DNA from: Perlabentimonas sp964490015
Lineage (GTDB): Bacteria; Bacteroidota; Bacteroidia; Bacteroidales; Tenuifilaceae
Assembly (NCBI GenBank): GCA_964490015.1
Contig: CAZBBA010000006.1
Location: forward strand, 29,619 to 93,618
DNA length: 64,000 bases
Reading direction: 5' to 3'
Numbering within the stretch: position 1 is the stretch's first letter; each line of letters opens with the position of its first letter. Shown here in pieces: positions 41,822 to 49,889 of this stretch. A program made the translations under genes and the position numbers. Below the pieces are notes generated by a model. That model ran no database searches. It was not told the DNA's origin and saw only the letters and a list, made by a program, of their open reading frames with translations.

Positions 41822-42769
41822 ATGATAAAGATAGTTTTTGCAGAGCCCATAGGCCTTACCGATGAGGAAAAGTTAGCCTTCGCCTCCGAGATGGAGCAGC
41901 AGGGAAACTCCGTAGTTTTTTATAACGATGTTCCGCGGGATAACGATGAGCTAATCCAAAGAATAGCCGATGCTCAAGTGCTTGTGGTTAGCAACCTACC
42001 TGTTCCCGAAACAGCCATAAATGCTGCAAAAAATCTAAAGTATATATCGGTGGCGTTTACTGGAGTTGATCATATTGCGCAGGAATCCTGCAAGCAGCGC
42101 GGAATATTCATTTCGAATGCAGCTGGATACAGCACGCAAGCTGTTGCCGAGCTAACCATTGGCATGGCCATCGATTTGCTCCGCAAGATTACCCCTGCCG
42201 ATTCTGTTACACGCAGCTTGGGTGGCCGAAACGGTTTCCTGGGACAAGAGCTGGCTGGAAAAACCTTTGGGATTCTGGGTGCGGGAGCCATTGGGCAACG
42301 AGTTGCCCAACTTGCCAACGCCTTTGGCTGCAACGTGGTGGCATGGTCGCGAACTCAAAAAAACATGTCCAACGTAAAATTCTTGGACTTTGACGAGGTA
42401 ATTCGCTCCGCTGATATCCTATCGTTGCATCTTCCGCTAACGCCACAGACCGAGAACTTGGTTGGTATGCGTGAATTTGGGATGATGAAACCAACTGCAA
42501 TGCTTATAAATACTGCCAGGGCAAAAGTGGTAAATACGCCCGCTCTGGTGGATGCCTTAAATCAAAAAATTATTGCGGGCGTAGCGGTTGATATTTACGA
42601 GCACGAACCCCCGCTAAAGGCCGATCACCCATTGCTAGCTACGCCAAACACCTTACTGCTCCCACACCTTGGTTTTGCAACCCACGAGGCCATTGCGCTG
42701 CGCTCGCAAATTGTACTCAACAATATAAGGGGTTGGCTGCAAGGAAACTTGCAAAATGTGGTAAAGTAA
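41822..42769 (+). CDS. D-isomer-specific 2-hydroxyacid dehydrogenase
   Basis: The NAD-binding domain has GILGAGAIGQRVA near residues 149-161, and the catalytic triad is visible as Arg in INTARAK, Glu in DIYEHEPP and His in LLPHLGFAT. The N-terminal lid (VVSNLPVPE, ISVAFTGVDHIAQ) binds substrate. It oxidises or reduces a 2-hydroxy/2-keto acid such as glycerate, lactate or phosphoglycerate; the sequence does not tell which. Monocistronic. Confidence 0.9.
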   Translation: MIKIVFAEPIGLTDEEKLAFASEMEQQGNSVVFYNDVPRDNDELIQRIADAQVLVVSNLPVPETAINAAKNLKYISVAFTGVDHIAQESCKQRGIFISNAAGYSTQAVAELTIGMAIDLLRKITPADSVTRSLGGRNGFLGQELAGKTFGILGAGAIGQRVAQLANAFGCNVVAWSRTQKNMSNVKFLDFDEVIRSADILSLHLPLTPQTENLVGMREFGMMKPTAMLINTARAKVVNTPALVDALNQKIIAGVAVDIYEHEPPLKADHPLLATPNTLLLPHLGFATHEAIALRSQIVLNNIRGWLQGNLQNVVK

Positions 42770-42833
42770 ATTGGACTCTGCTTTTTACTTGGTAAGCACA
42801 ACAACCAAATGAAGGATTTGCAAAAAGACTCTG

Positions 42834-43283
42834 TTAATTTTCTTCCTCGTAAAAGGTGTTTATGAGTAGAATTCGGAGAATAAAGAGCATCATCACAGGG
42901 AAAATAACCGTTTGCAGAAGCCTAACAAGGAGGTAATCGATTATGTTGAGCTGAATTAGGAGCGCTAAAGCCACAATGATTGCCATATCAAAAAACATGA
43001 CCAAGGCATTGCTGGCCTGCGAACGGAAAAACTTTGGGAAAGGATTATCGGAATCATCTCCCTGCATACGCACAAGAGAGTATAGGCAGAATGTGAATAG
43101 TAATGGCGATAATACTCCAAAAATCACCAAAACGTAAACCGATGGCCAAACCCCAAAGCTGAAAAGTAACCCGCCTACAGCCGATATAATCACATTAAAG
43201 GCGAAACGGCTTCCTGTTCCCACCAGGTTCTCGATCCAGTAAAAGGCTAAATTGTTATACTTTTGAGGTTTTTCGTCGTTCAT
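42834..43283 (-). CDS. Small four-TM membrane protein, unknown function
   Basis: The 149-residue protein has four hydrophobic segments at about 27-46, 48-70, 92-112 and 120-140 (for example NVIISAVGGLLFSFGVW and MMLFILRILLI), with a cytoplasmic start MNDEKPQKYNN. I do not recognise the family. It is the last of three minus-strand genes, 18 nt after the VOC-family gene, and so probably cotranscribed with it and the exchanger. Confidence 0.6.
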   Translation of the reverse strand: MNDEKPQKYNNLAFYWIENLVGTGSRFAFNVIISAVGGLLFSFGVWPSVYVLVIFGVLSPLLFTFCLYSLVRMQGDDSDNPFPKFFRSQASNALVMFFDMAIIVALALLIQLNIIDYLLVRLLQTVIFPVMMLFILRILLINTFYEEEN

Positions 43284-43301
43284 CGCAAAACATTTATACT
43301 C

Positions 43302-43676
43302 TTATAAATCCTCAGCAAAAGTGAGAACATAACCATTGTTATCGAGAATTGAGAATTCTGTTGCCCCATAGAAAGTTTTCTCAAGACCCTTAAGAACCTT
43401 TACCTCACCCGATATTTTGTTGAAAAACTCAAGGATTCCTTTGATTTTGATGTAGAAAATTAGTGACCCGCCATCGGTTCTGCTGATCTGTGGCAGCTCA
43501 GCGCTCAGGCTTTCGAATGTTTGAAACATCAGGCTTACTGATTCGTTGGCCATCATAACCCAAACAAATGGGCTTTGTTCGGGAACGGTCATGATTACCT
43601 TAAACCCTAAAGTCTTGTAAAAACTGATGGTTTGGTTGATGTCCTTGACGAAAAAATTGGGGGTTAACGAGTCCAT
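43302..43676 (-). CDS. Glyoxalase/bleomycin-resistance (VOC) family protein
   Basis: One VOC unit pair in 124 residues: LTPNFFVKDINQTISFYKTLGFKVI (split: DINQTISFYKTLGFKV), FVWVMMANESVSLMFQ, and YGATEFSILDNNGYVLTFAE. The pattern is the beta-alpha-beta-beta-beta repeat of the superfamily; the usual metal ligands are only partly present (Glu in TEFSI, Glu in FAED). Substrate unknown. It lies 15 nt after the exchanger gene. Confidence 0.8.
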   Translation of the reverse strand: MDSLTPNFFVKDINQTISFYKTLGFKVIMTVPEQSPFVWVMMANESVSLMFQTFESLSAELPQISRTDGGSLIFYIKIKGILEFFNKISGEVKVLKGLEKTFYGATEFSILDNNGYVLTFAEDL

Positions 43677-43691
43677 CGGCTTAGAAATTAA

Positions 43692-44651
43692 TTATATGCT
43701 AAGGATCAGGTAAACAATATAGCCCACGTAAATAGCCACAAAAATTCCTCCCTCTTTCCTGTCGATTTTTTGGCCAGGGCCCATTAGCGCAAATGCAAAT
43801 AGCAGCAAACTTGCTAGGCAGGTAACCAGAATATCGATATTGGCAGCAGGGTAAAATGGTAAAGGTCGAATTACGCTGGAAACGCCAAGCACCATAAAAA
43901 TGTTGAAGATATTAGATCCCAACACATTCCCTATGGCTATGTCGGAATTGCCCTTGTAGGCTGCAACGGCCGAAGTTACCAGCTCGGGCAGGGAGGTGCC
44001 CAGCGCCACTACGGTAAGCCCAATAATGGAATCGGGCACACCAAACGATTGGGCAATGGTGGTAGATGAATCAACTATTAGTTTCCCGCCAAGGTAAAGA
44101 CCAGCAATGCCAAAAACAATCATCAGTGAAGACGTTATCCACTTCCGATCCTTCACCAGAGTAATTGGGGCGTACTTGTCGGATTTGGCCGAGAACCAGG
44201 TGTAGTAGAGGAAAATGGCAAGAAAGGTTAGAAGGATCATCCCATCGATTCGAGAAAGGATTGAGGTCTCGGAACCATCAATTAGCGCATCGTTGGCCAG
44301 CATAAAGAGGATTACAGCAGCCATAAAGCTGAACGGAATCTCCATTTTTATGGTTAAGCTCTGCACTTTTACGGGTCGAATAATTGCGGCTATCCCAACA
44401 ACAATAAAAATATTGATGGTATTGCTACCAATCACATTGCCAATGGCCAAGCCGCTATTCCCGCTTATCGAGGCCAAAACGTTAACAAACATTTCGGGCA
44501 TCGAGGTGCCAAAAGCAACAACTGTAAGCCCAATCACAAAAGCCGAAACACCCAGCTTTGCCGCTACCGACGATGCCCCCTCTACAAGCCTGTCGGCGCT
44601 GTAAATAAGCACTACAAACCCAACTATCAGGAGGATAATTTCTATTATCAT
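43692..44651 (-). CDS. Calcium/sodium antiporter (CaCA family, YrbG-like)
   Basis: Two homologous five-TM halves carry the alpha-repeats: VVAFGTSMPEMFVNVLAS near residues 45-62 and VVALGTSLPELVTSAVAA near 210-228, each followed by NVIGSNTINIF / NVLGSNIFNIF. These GTSxPE and GNxxGSN motifs form the ion pathway of Na+/Ca2+ exchangers. Inner membrane. It heads a three-gene minus-strand cluster. Confidence 0.94.
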   Translation of the reverse strand: MIIEIILLIVGFVVLIYSADRLVEGASSVAAKLGVSAFVIGLTVVAFGTSMPEMFVNVLASISGNSGLAIGNVIGSNTINIFIVVGIAAIIRPVKVQSLTIKMEIPFSFMAAVILFMLANDALIDGSETSILSRIDGMILLTFLAIFLYYTWFSAKSDKYAPITLVKDRKWITSSLMIVFGIAGLYLGGKLIVDSSTTIAQSFGVPDSIIGLTVVALGTSLPELVTSAVAAYKGNSDIAIGNVLGSNIFNIFMVLGVSSVIRPLPFYPAANIDILVTCLASLLLFAFALMGPGQKIDRKEGGIFVAIYVGYIVYLILSI

Positions 44652-44868
44652 TTACAAGAAAACTTTGAAACTTATTCGTTACTTATCAGTATTTAATTCA
44701 GCTCTTGCCAAAGCAACTAAACGCAACCACAAAGGTTGCAATTAATTTGCTTTAATCAAAAACCGCTTTTCAACCTAACAGGTGATTAACATATTTTAGG
44801 CTTTATCACCCCGTGCGCTGCTACGGTCTCCCTAAAGATTTGTAAATTTGCTTCCAAAATAAAACCAC

Positions 44869-46725
44869 TTGCAGTTGAAGCGACTAGTATACCTTATCCC
44901 TTTTGCTTTTTCCCTAAGCCTGCTTTTCCCCCGTTGCGCGGTTCAGCAATCGCCTACCGGTGGCCCAAAGGATACAATCCCTCCCGTGTTGGTTCGGAGT
45001 GTTCCGGCAATAAATGCAACTAACTATAAGCGCGATAGGATAACGTTAACCTTTGATGAGTACATTAAGCTCGAGAAGATTGGCGAAAAGCTGGTTCTCT
45101 CGCCTCCACAGGAGCAACTCCCCGAGTTTAGGATTAGGGGTAGGGGCGTCGAAATTCGATTCTTTGAACCTCTCGACGACAGCACCACCTATACCCTGTA
45201 CTTTGCCGATGCCATTGTTGATAACAACGAGGGCAACAAGCTCGAGAACTTTGAATTTGCCTTTGCCACCGGCCCTGAGATTGACTCCCTTCGTTATAAT
45301 GGTAGGGTACTCGATGCCTACACACAGCAGCCAAAAGAGGGCGTATTCGTGATGCTTTACACCAGCTTCGAGGACTCGGTTCCCCTGCTTAAGCGTCCGC
45401 GCTATGTTACCAAAACGAACAAGGAGGGCATCTTTTTCCTGAGCAACATTAAATACGGCAATTACAAGATTTTTGCCCTAGCCGACGGCAACTCAAACTA
45501 CAAGTTCGATCAGGTCTCGGAGGAGATTGCATTTATCGAAACACCCATCGACACGTCGATGCTGGTACGACCATCGCAGATAACCCTTAACCCCGATAGC
45601 CTGCTTACGCTTTACCTGTTTCAGGAGGAGAACCGAATACTTTCGCTCACCGATTTTAAGCGTTCGCAACGCCGCCACATGCAGCTGGGATTCACTCGCC
45701 CACCTGTGGGCGATGTCAAACTTCGTCCAATCAGCGCTAAGATCGACAGCTTAGAGTCGTGGTATATTAGTGGAAGAAATACCAAAGGCGATTCGCTCGA
45801 CTTCTGGATTACCAACAACCAGATCAATAACATCGACACGCTTCGCGTGTTGGTTACCTATCAAAAAACCGATTCGTTAATGAATCTTGTTGAAACGAAA
45901 GATACTTTAAGGCTGTTCTACATCGAGAGAGCTACAACCCCAAGTCGCACCCGCAGATCCGATGCCTCTGAAAAGGAGAAAGAGGAAAAAAAGGAATCGC
46001 TGCCCATATCCTTTTCTGTAAACAAAGGTGGTGTAGTAATCCCAACACAAAAGATTAGGTTATCCTTTAAAATTCCCTTGCTTTCAAAAGACACAACGCT
46101 GCTGGAGCTTAAAAACATAACCGACAGCGTGGCTCTTCCTTTTGTGGGGCTTCAGCAGGATACTCTAAATCCCCGGTATTACTATATAAAGCAGAATTGG
46201 CAAAACCAGATTAACTATCGGCTTACCGCTTTGCCCGGAGCCTTTACCGATTTGAATGGAGTTACCAACGACACGCTGATACATAACTTCAAGGGTGCCG
46301 ACCCCGAACAGTTTGGCATTATTAAAGTAAATCTTACGGGAGTTAGGCCAAATATAATTGCTGAGCTTACCACCGAAAAGGGAGCTGTGGTTGACAGTAA
46401 AACGGTTTTAATGGATGGTGAGGTTACCTTCACATACGTTCGCCCCGGAAAATTCCGTTTACGGTTTATTGAAGATGCCAACAAGAATGGCAAGTGGGAC
46501 ACAGGATGGTACTTAAAAGGACAGCAGCCAGAAAGGGTTCACACCTTTGTAGACGAGACCGGAAATGGCGAAATCCAAGTCCGCGCCAATTGGGATTACG
46601 ACCTAAGTTTTAACCTTAAACCTAAACACGATGTCAGTAGTAATGAACTTCGCGATGTTCCCAACCCGCAAGGAGACCAGCATGAGTCCCTACGTGTCCC
46701 GCGTCGTGAAGGTAATCCGCAGTAA
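44869..46725 (+). CDS. Exported protein with SbsA-type Ig-like (Big_5) domain
   Basis: The most likely start is the TTG at 44869, just before the basic and hydrophobic leader LKRLVYLIPFAFSLSLLF; there is no ATG in front. PRC at residues ~21-23 could be a lipid-modified Cys. Residues ~35-135 are a Big_5 Ig-like domain (PPVLVRSVPAINATNYKRDR, ITLTFDEYIKLEKIG, YTLYFADAIVDNNEGN); later parts are further beta-sandwiches with DGNSNYKFD-type turns. The last 31 residues (after SFNLKP) overlap the next gene in another frame by 95 nt. A decayed piece of a paralogue lies at 31372-31510. Confidence 0.8.
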   Translation: MQLKRLVYLIPFAFSLSLLFPRCAVQQSPTGGPKDTIPPVLVRSVPAINATNYKRDRITLTFDEYIKLEKIGEKLVLSPPQEQLPEFRIRGRGVEIRFFEPLDDSTTYTLYFADAIVDNNEGNKLENFEFAFATGPEIDSLRYNGRVLDAYTQQPKEGVFVMLYTSFEDSVPLLKRPRYVTKTNKEGIFFLSNIKYGNYKIFALADGNSNYKFDQVSEEIAFIETPIDTSMLVRPSQITLNPDSLLTLYLFQEENRILSLTDFKRSQRRHMQLGFTRPPVGDVKLRPISAKIDSLESWYISGRNTKGDSLDFWITNNQINNIDTLRVLVTYQKTDSLMNLVETKDTLRLFYIERATTPSRTRRSDASEKEKEEKKESLPISFSVNKGGVVIPTQKIRLSFKIPLLSKDTTLLELKNITDSVALPFVGLQQDTLNPRYYYIKQNWQNQINYRLTALPGAFTDLNGVTNDTLIHNFKGADPEQFGIIKVNLTGVRPNIIAELTTEKGAVVDSKTVLMDGEVTFTYVRPGKFRLRFIEDANKNGKWDTGWYLKGQQPERVHTFVDETGNGEIQVRANWDYDLSFNLKPKHDVSSNELRDVPNPQGDQHESLRVPRREGNPQ

Positions 46726-46939
46726 GGGATATCAAAACCAGCTTACCGCCATGGGCACCATTGTGGAAACAAACACGCTCAAGGAAGCCCTTTCGTTAAT
46801 CGAGGACGCCTATGCAGAGCTTGAGCCCGACTGCAAAAGGGTTTACGTTACGGTAAATATAGATATCAAAAAAGATGGTGATGATCGAATTCACACCAAG
46901 GTTCAATCGGTGGAGAGTAAGATAAGTTCTTCCAAATAA
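46631..46939 (+). CDS. MTH1187-type thiamine-binding-like protein
   Basis: The 102-residue chain begins MSVVMNFAMFPTRKETSMSP and contains VSRVVKVIRSKGYQNQLTAM, GTIVETNTLKEALSLIEDAY and RVYVTVNIDIKKD, matching the MTH1187/YkoF-like ferredoxin-fold family that binds thiamine or a related molecule. The conserved MSVVMNFAMFPT start fixes the ATG at 46631, inside the end of the upstream gene. No thiamine gene or TPP riboswitch is near. Confidence 0.82.
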   Translation: MSVVMNFAMFPTRKETSMSPYVSRVVKVIRSKGYQNQLTAMGTIVETNTLKEALSLIEDAYAELEPDCKRVYVTVNIDIKKDGDDRIHTKVQSVESKISSSK

Positions 46940-46959
46940 AAGGATTATTCAAAATAAAA

Positions 46960-47676
46960 ATGAAGTTAACTCACCGTGTCATTCTTAGTTTACTACTTAC
47001 CCTTTACTCTATAGTTGGTCATGGGCAGCTCCTTATTGGGCTTAATGGCGGATACAACGTATCCGGAATTTTGTTTAATCCCAACCATGAGGAAAAAGCC
47101 CTAATGAATCCAACTCCAAATTTTGGCCTTTCTGCCAAATTCTTCGACCTTGAGCATGTTGGATTCCAGGGAGAACTAAACTTCACCCAGCGAGGGTTCA
47201 CAATGCCCATTGATGAGATTACAAACTACAAGCGGTTAAGTTCCTACATCGAACTACCCCTGTATTTTCAGGTACGTGCTGCAAAAAACGGAGTTTTTGC
47301 TCATGTAAATATTGGCTTTAACCCCTCGTTACTTATCGACTCCAAGCATGGCCAAAGCCAAACCAACACCTATACTCTTACTAACTATAAAATCAATATC
47401 CTTCGCGACAATATTTTTGATTTTGGATTACTAGGGGGTGTGGGCTTGGGTTACGATTTTAGTTATTTTTCCATCCAACTCGACGTACGCTACTATTACG
47501 GAATGGGCGATTTATACTACTATAGCTACTCGGGAAACCCCCTCCGATCGCCCGCTTGGGCAGTAGATACATCGGTGAGTTTGATGTTTAACCTCTCAAA
47601 AAAACGAAAAATCGTGTTGCCAAACGAGGATTCGTCGCCAGAAAAGGGTAAATTTGAAAGTACAAATCAACAATAG
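46960..47676 (+). CDS. PorT-like outer-membrane beta-barrel protein
   Basis: A signal peptide (about 1-22, ending VGHGQ) precedes an eight-strand-like barrel of the OMP_b-brl_2 type: LLIGLNGGYNVSGI, FGLSAKFFDLEHVGFQGELN (20 residues), YIELPLYFQVRA, VFAHVNIGFNPSLL, GLLGGVGLGYDFSYFSIQLD and VDTSVSLMFNLSKK. The last ~25 residues are a hydrophilic tail. PorT-like barrels in this phylum serve protein secretion or act as general surface proteins. It is 6 nt ahead of the RlpA gene. Confidence 0.8.
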   Translation: MKLTHRVILSLLLTLYSIVGHGQLLIGLNGGYNVSGILFNPNHEEKALMNPTPNFGLSAKFFDLEHVGFQGELNFTQRGFTMPIDEITNYKRLSSYIELPLYFQVRAAKNGVFAHVNIGFNPSLLIDSKHGQSQTNTYTLTNYKINILRDNIFDFGLLGGVGLGYDFSYFSIQLDVRYYYGMGDLYYYSYSGNPLRSPAWAVDTSVSLMFNLSKKRKIVLPNEDSSPEKGKFESTNQQ

Positions 47677-47682
47677 TTCACC

Positions 47683-48489
47683 ATGCGTAGAGTAGTTTTA
47701 CTTATTAGCATTTGCCTACTTCCACTTTTTATCATAGGGCAAACGGGATATGTACAGGAAGGAAAAGCCTCTTTCTATGCCGATAAATTTGAGGGGCGAA
47801 CCACCGCTTCGGGAGAGCGTTACAGCCATTCGCGTAACACTTGTGCTCACCTTACTCTTCCCTTTGGCACCCTTGTGCGAGTAACTAACCTCGAGAACAA
47901 TTTATCTGTTGTTCTTCGTGTGAACGACCGTGGCCCCTTTGTAGCCAACAGAATTATTGACCTTAGCCGATCGGCTGCCGAAAAACTTGGCTTTATCGAC
48001 AAAGGATTAGCCGATGTTAGAGTTGAGGTAATTGATGAGGAGGGGAATGTGATTGCCCAGCAACCAAAACCATCTCCACAGGCCGAAAAACCTGCCGAAA
48101 CGGCTCGACCCAGTCAACAAGCTACCCCTGTTCAAAAACCGCAGGATGTGAGCACTCAGGCCAAACCCGAACCAAAACCGGCAACAACGACTACGGCACC
48201 AACTGAACTATCGGATATTGAGCTCTACGAGCTTAAGGTTAGTAGGCAAAAACCCGGCGGTTTCACCGTTCAAATCGGAAGTTACAAGGAATTGGTTAAC
48301 CTGCTGCGCATTGCCGACGACCTAAAAACATCGCTTAAAAAGGAGGTACGGGTACAAGTAGCGAATATCAATGGCGATAAGGTTTACCGCTTAATGGTGG
48401 GCGAGTTCAGTACACGCCGCGAGGCCGAAAGTTTCAAGACTAAGGCTGCCCAAATTTACCCCGATTGCTTTATTGTGGAGTTGAAGTAG
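47683..48489 (+). CDS. rlpA: RlpA-family septal-ring lytic transglycosylase with SPOR domain
   Basis: A signal peptide (1-19) is followed by the RlpA-like double-psi beta-barrel at about 25-112 (GKASFYADKFEGRTTASGE, LPFGTLVRVTNLENNLSVVLRVNDRGPF split as LPFGTLVRVTN and VNDRGPF, with the catalytic-type Asp). A Pro/Gln/Ala linker (about 125-180) leads to a SPOR domain at about 190-268 (GGFTVQIGSYKELVNLLRIA) that binds denuded peptidoglycan at the septum. RlpA cleaves glycan strands lacking stem peptides. It ends inside a terminator hairpin. Confidence 0.9.
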   Translation: MRRVVLLISICLLPLFIIGQTGYVQEGKASFYADKFEGRTTASGERYSHSRNTCAHLTLPFGTLVRVTNLENNLSVVLRVNDRGPFVANRIIDLSRSAAEKLGFIDKGLADVRVEVIDEEGNVIAQQPKPSPQAEKPAETARPSQQATPVQKPQDVSTQAKPEPKPATTTTAPTELSDIELYELKVSRQKPGGFTVQIGSYKELVNLLRIADDLKTSLKKEVRVQVANINGDKVYRLMVGEFSTRREAESFKTKAAQIYPDCFIVELK

Positions 48490-48510
48490 AGCATTACGCT
48501 CTACTTCTTT
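48483..48510. terminator. Terminator hairpin shared by convergent rlpA and serine dehydratase genes
   Basis: GAAGTAGAGC, loop ATTAC, GCTCTACTTC is a perfect 10-bp stem followed by TTT on the plus strand. It covers both stop codons. Confidence 0.55.
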
Positions 48511-49715
48511 CCGTTGAAAGGTTCCCAGTTCTTAGCGAGCCCGCCCATACCCGTTTCGCGATAGGCCACCTGAATGTCGCGGCCGGTTTCGGCCATGGTT
48601 CGAACCGCTTTATCGAACGAGATTTTATGCCCACCATCCGATTGCAGAGCGTAAACAGCACACGAGTATGCTTTTGTGGCCGCAATGGCATTGCGCTCAA
48701 TGCAGGGTATTTGCACAAAGCCCAGAACGGGATCGCAGGTTAAACCCAGGTTGTGTTCCATCCCCATCTCAGCTGCGTACTCAATCTGATTGGGCGAACC
48801 GCCCAGTATCTGAGCCATCGCTGCCGAAGCCATGGCACACGCTGTTCCAATCTCGCCCTGGCATCCCACCTCGGCTCCCGAGATGGAAGCATTCGTTTTA
48901 ACCAGGTTGGCAATTAGCCCAGCAGTCGCTAAGCCTCTAAGAATTTTAGGTTCTGTTAGATGCTCATCGCGACTCAGGTAAAACAGTACACCCGGAAGCA
49001 CCCCCGACGAACCGCAAGTGGGCGCAGTAACTATGCGGCCACCGGCCGCATTCTCTTCCGAAACGGCCAGTGCAAAGGCAAATAGCAATCCTATATTCTT
49101 CAGTGTCCCATGCGTATTAAGCGCCTTTGTGTAGTGCGATGAAGCCCTTCGGGCTAGCTTAATGGGGCCAGGTAGCACGCCCTCGTTATCGATTCCACGC
49201 TGAATAGTCTCCTTCATGGTAAGCCAAACATCGTGCAGGAATGGCCATATTTCGGGTCCTTCATTGTCCTCAACAAACTCCCAAAGCGATTTACCTTCGG
49301 CCTTACACCACTTTAGAATATCGGCCATCTTATTATGGCTATATATCTTCTGGCTATTGAGTATACCAGAACTATCGCGCAAATCGCCACCTCCAATGCT
49401 GTATACCTCCCACGAATCAACAACCTCTCCTCCATTGGACGAAAGCGCCTCAAAAAGCATCCCGTTGGGGTGTAGGGGTAGCTGTTCCGAGTCGTTCCAA
49501 ACAATCTCCAAATCGTTGGGCATAAACTCCTTCAGTAGCGCATGGTCGGTATGGTGCCCCTTACCCGTTAACGACAGGCTGCCATACAAACTCACCCTAA
49601 ATCGGTGCACTAGTGGATGTTTTTCCAGAAAAATCCTTGCTGCCCTCACTGGGCCGATGGTGTGGCTACTCGATGGGCCATAACCCAGCTTGTAAATCTC
49701 CTTAATTGACTGCAT
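48501..49715 (-). CDS. sdaA: L-serine ammonia-lyase (single-chain, Fe-S type)
   Basis: It deaminates L-serine to pyruvate with a [4Fe-4S] cluster. The beta domain comes first (GPSSSHTIGPVRAARIF) and the alpha domain follows with GRIVTAPTCGSSGVLPG, GCQGEIGTACAMA and GLTCDPVLGFVQIPCIERNA (20), which supply the cluster cysteines. I start at 49715 (MQSIKEIYKLGYG) because the 27 upstream codons lie over the promoter and a palindrome. The 404-residue length is slightly short of the usual ~455 two-domain form but all key motifs are present. Confidence 0.93.
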   Translation of the reverse strand: MQSIKEIYKLGYGPSSSHTIGPVRAARIFLEKHPLVHRFRVSLYGSLSLTGKGHHTDHALLKEFMPNDLEIVWNDSEQLPLHPNGMLFEALSSNGGEVVDSWEVYSIGGGDLRDSSGILNSQKIYSHNKMADILKWCKAEGKSLWEFVEDNEGPEIWPFLHDVWLTMKETIQRGIDNEGVLPGPIKLARRASSHYTKALNTHGTLKNIGLLFAFALAVSEENAAGGRIVTAPTCGSSGVLPGVLFYLSRDEHLTEPKILRGLATAGLIANLVKTNASISGAEVGCQGEIGTACAMASAAMAQILGGSPNQIEYAAEMGMEHNLGLTCDPVLGFVQIPCIERNAIAATKAYSCAVYALQSDGGHKISFDKAVRTMAETGRDIQVAYRETGMGGLAKNWEPFNGKK

Positions 49716-49778
49716 CTGCTTTGCTTTTAATTGCGAGGCAAAAGTAGAAAAAAATATGTTCGGTTTACTGTTCCATTT

Positions 49779-49794
49779 GTTCGAATTCGAACAC
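49779..49794. promoter_or_regulatory. Perfect 16-bp palindrome upstream of sdaA (possible operator)
   Basis: TGTTCGAATTCGAACA is fully symmetric. It lies about 65 nt before the sdaA start and about 95 nt before the divergent permease gene. TACTTTTG (-7-like) on the minus strand at 49741-49748 is between it and sdaA. A dimeric regulator could bind here. Confidence 0.5.
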
Positions 49795-49889
49795 AATATT
49801 TTAACTAAATATTTCTCGTGTTAATTGTATATCATTATGTTATGGCCAATGGCACTTATGTTGATTGATTATATAAAAACATCAAATCA

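Noticed and set aside
46560..46640. Possible TPP riboswitch ahead of the thiamine-binding-like gene
   Set aside because: The upstream DNA is coding for the Ig-like protein and I see none of the conserved TPP elements (CUGAGA, ACCUGA).
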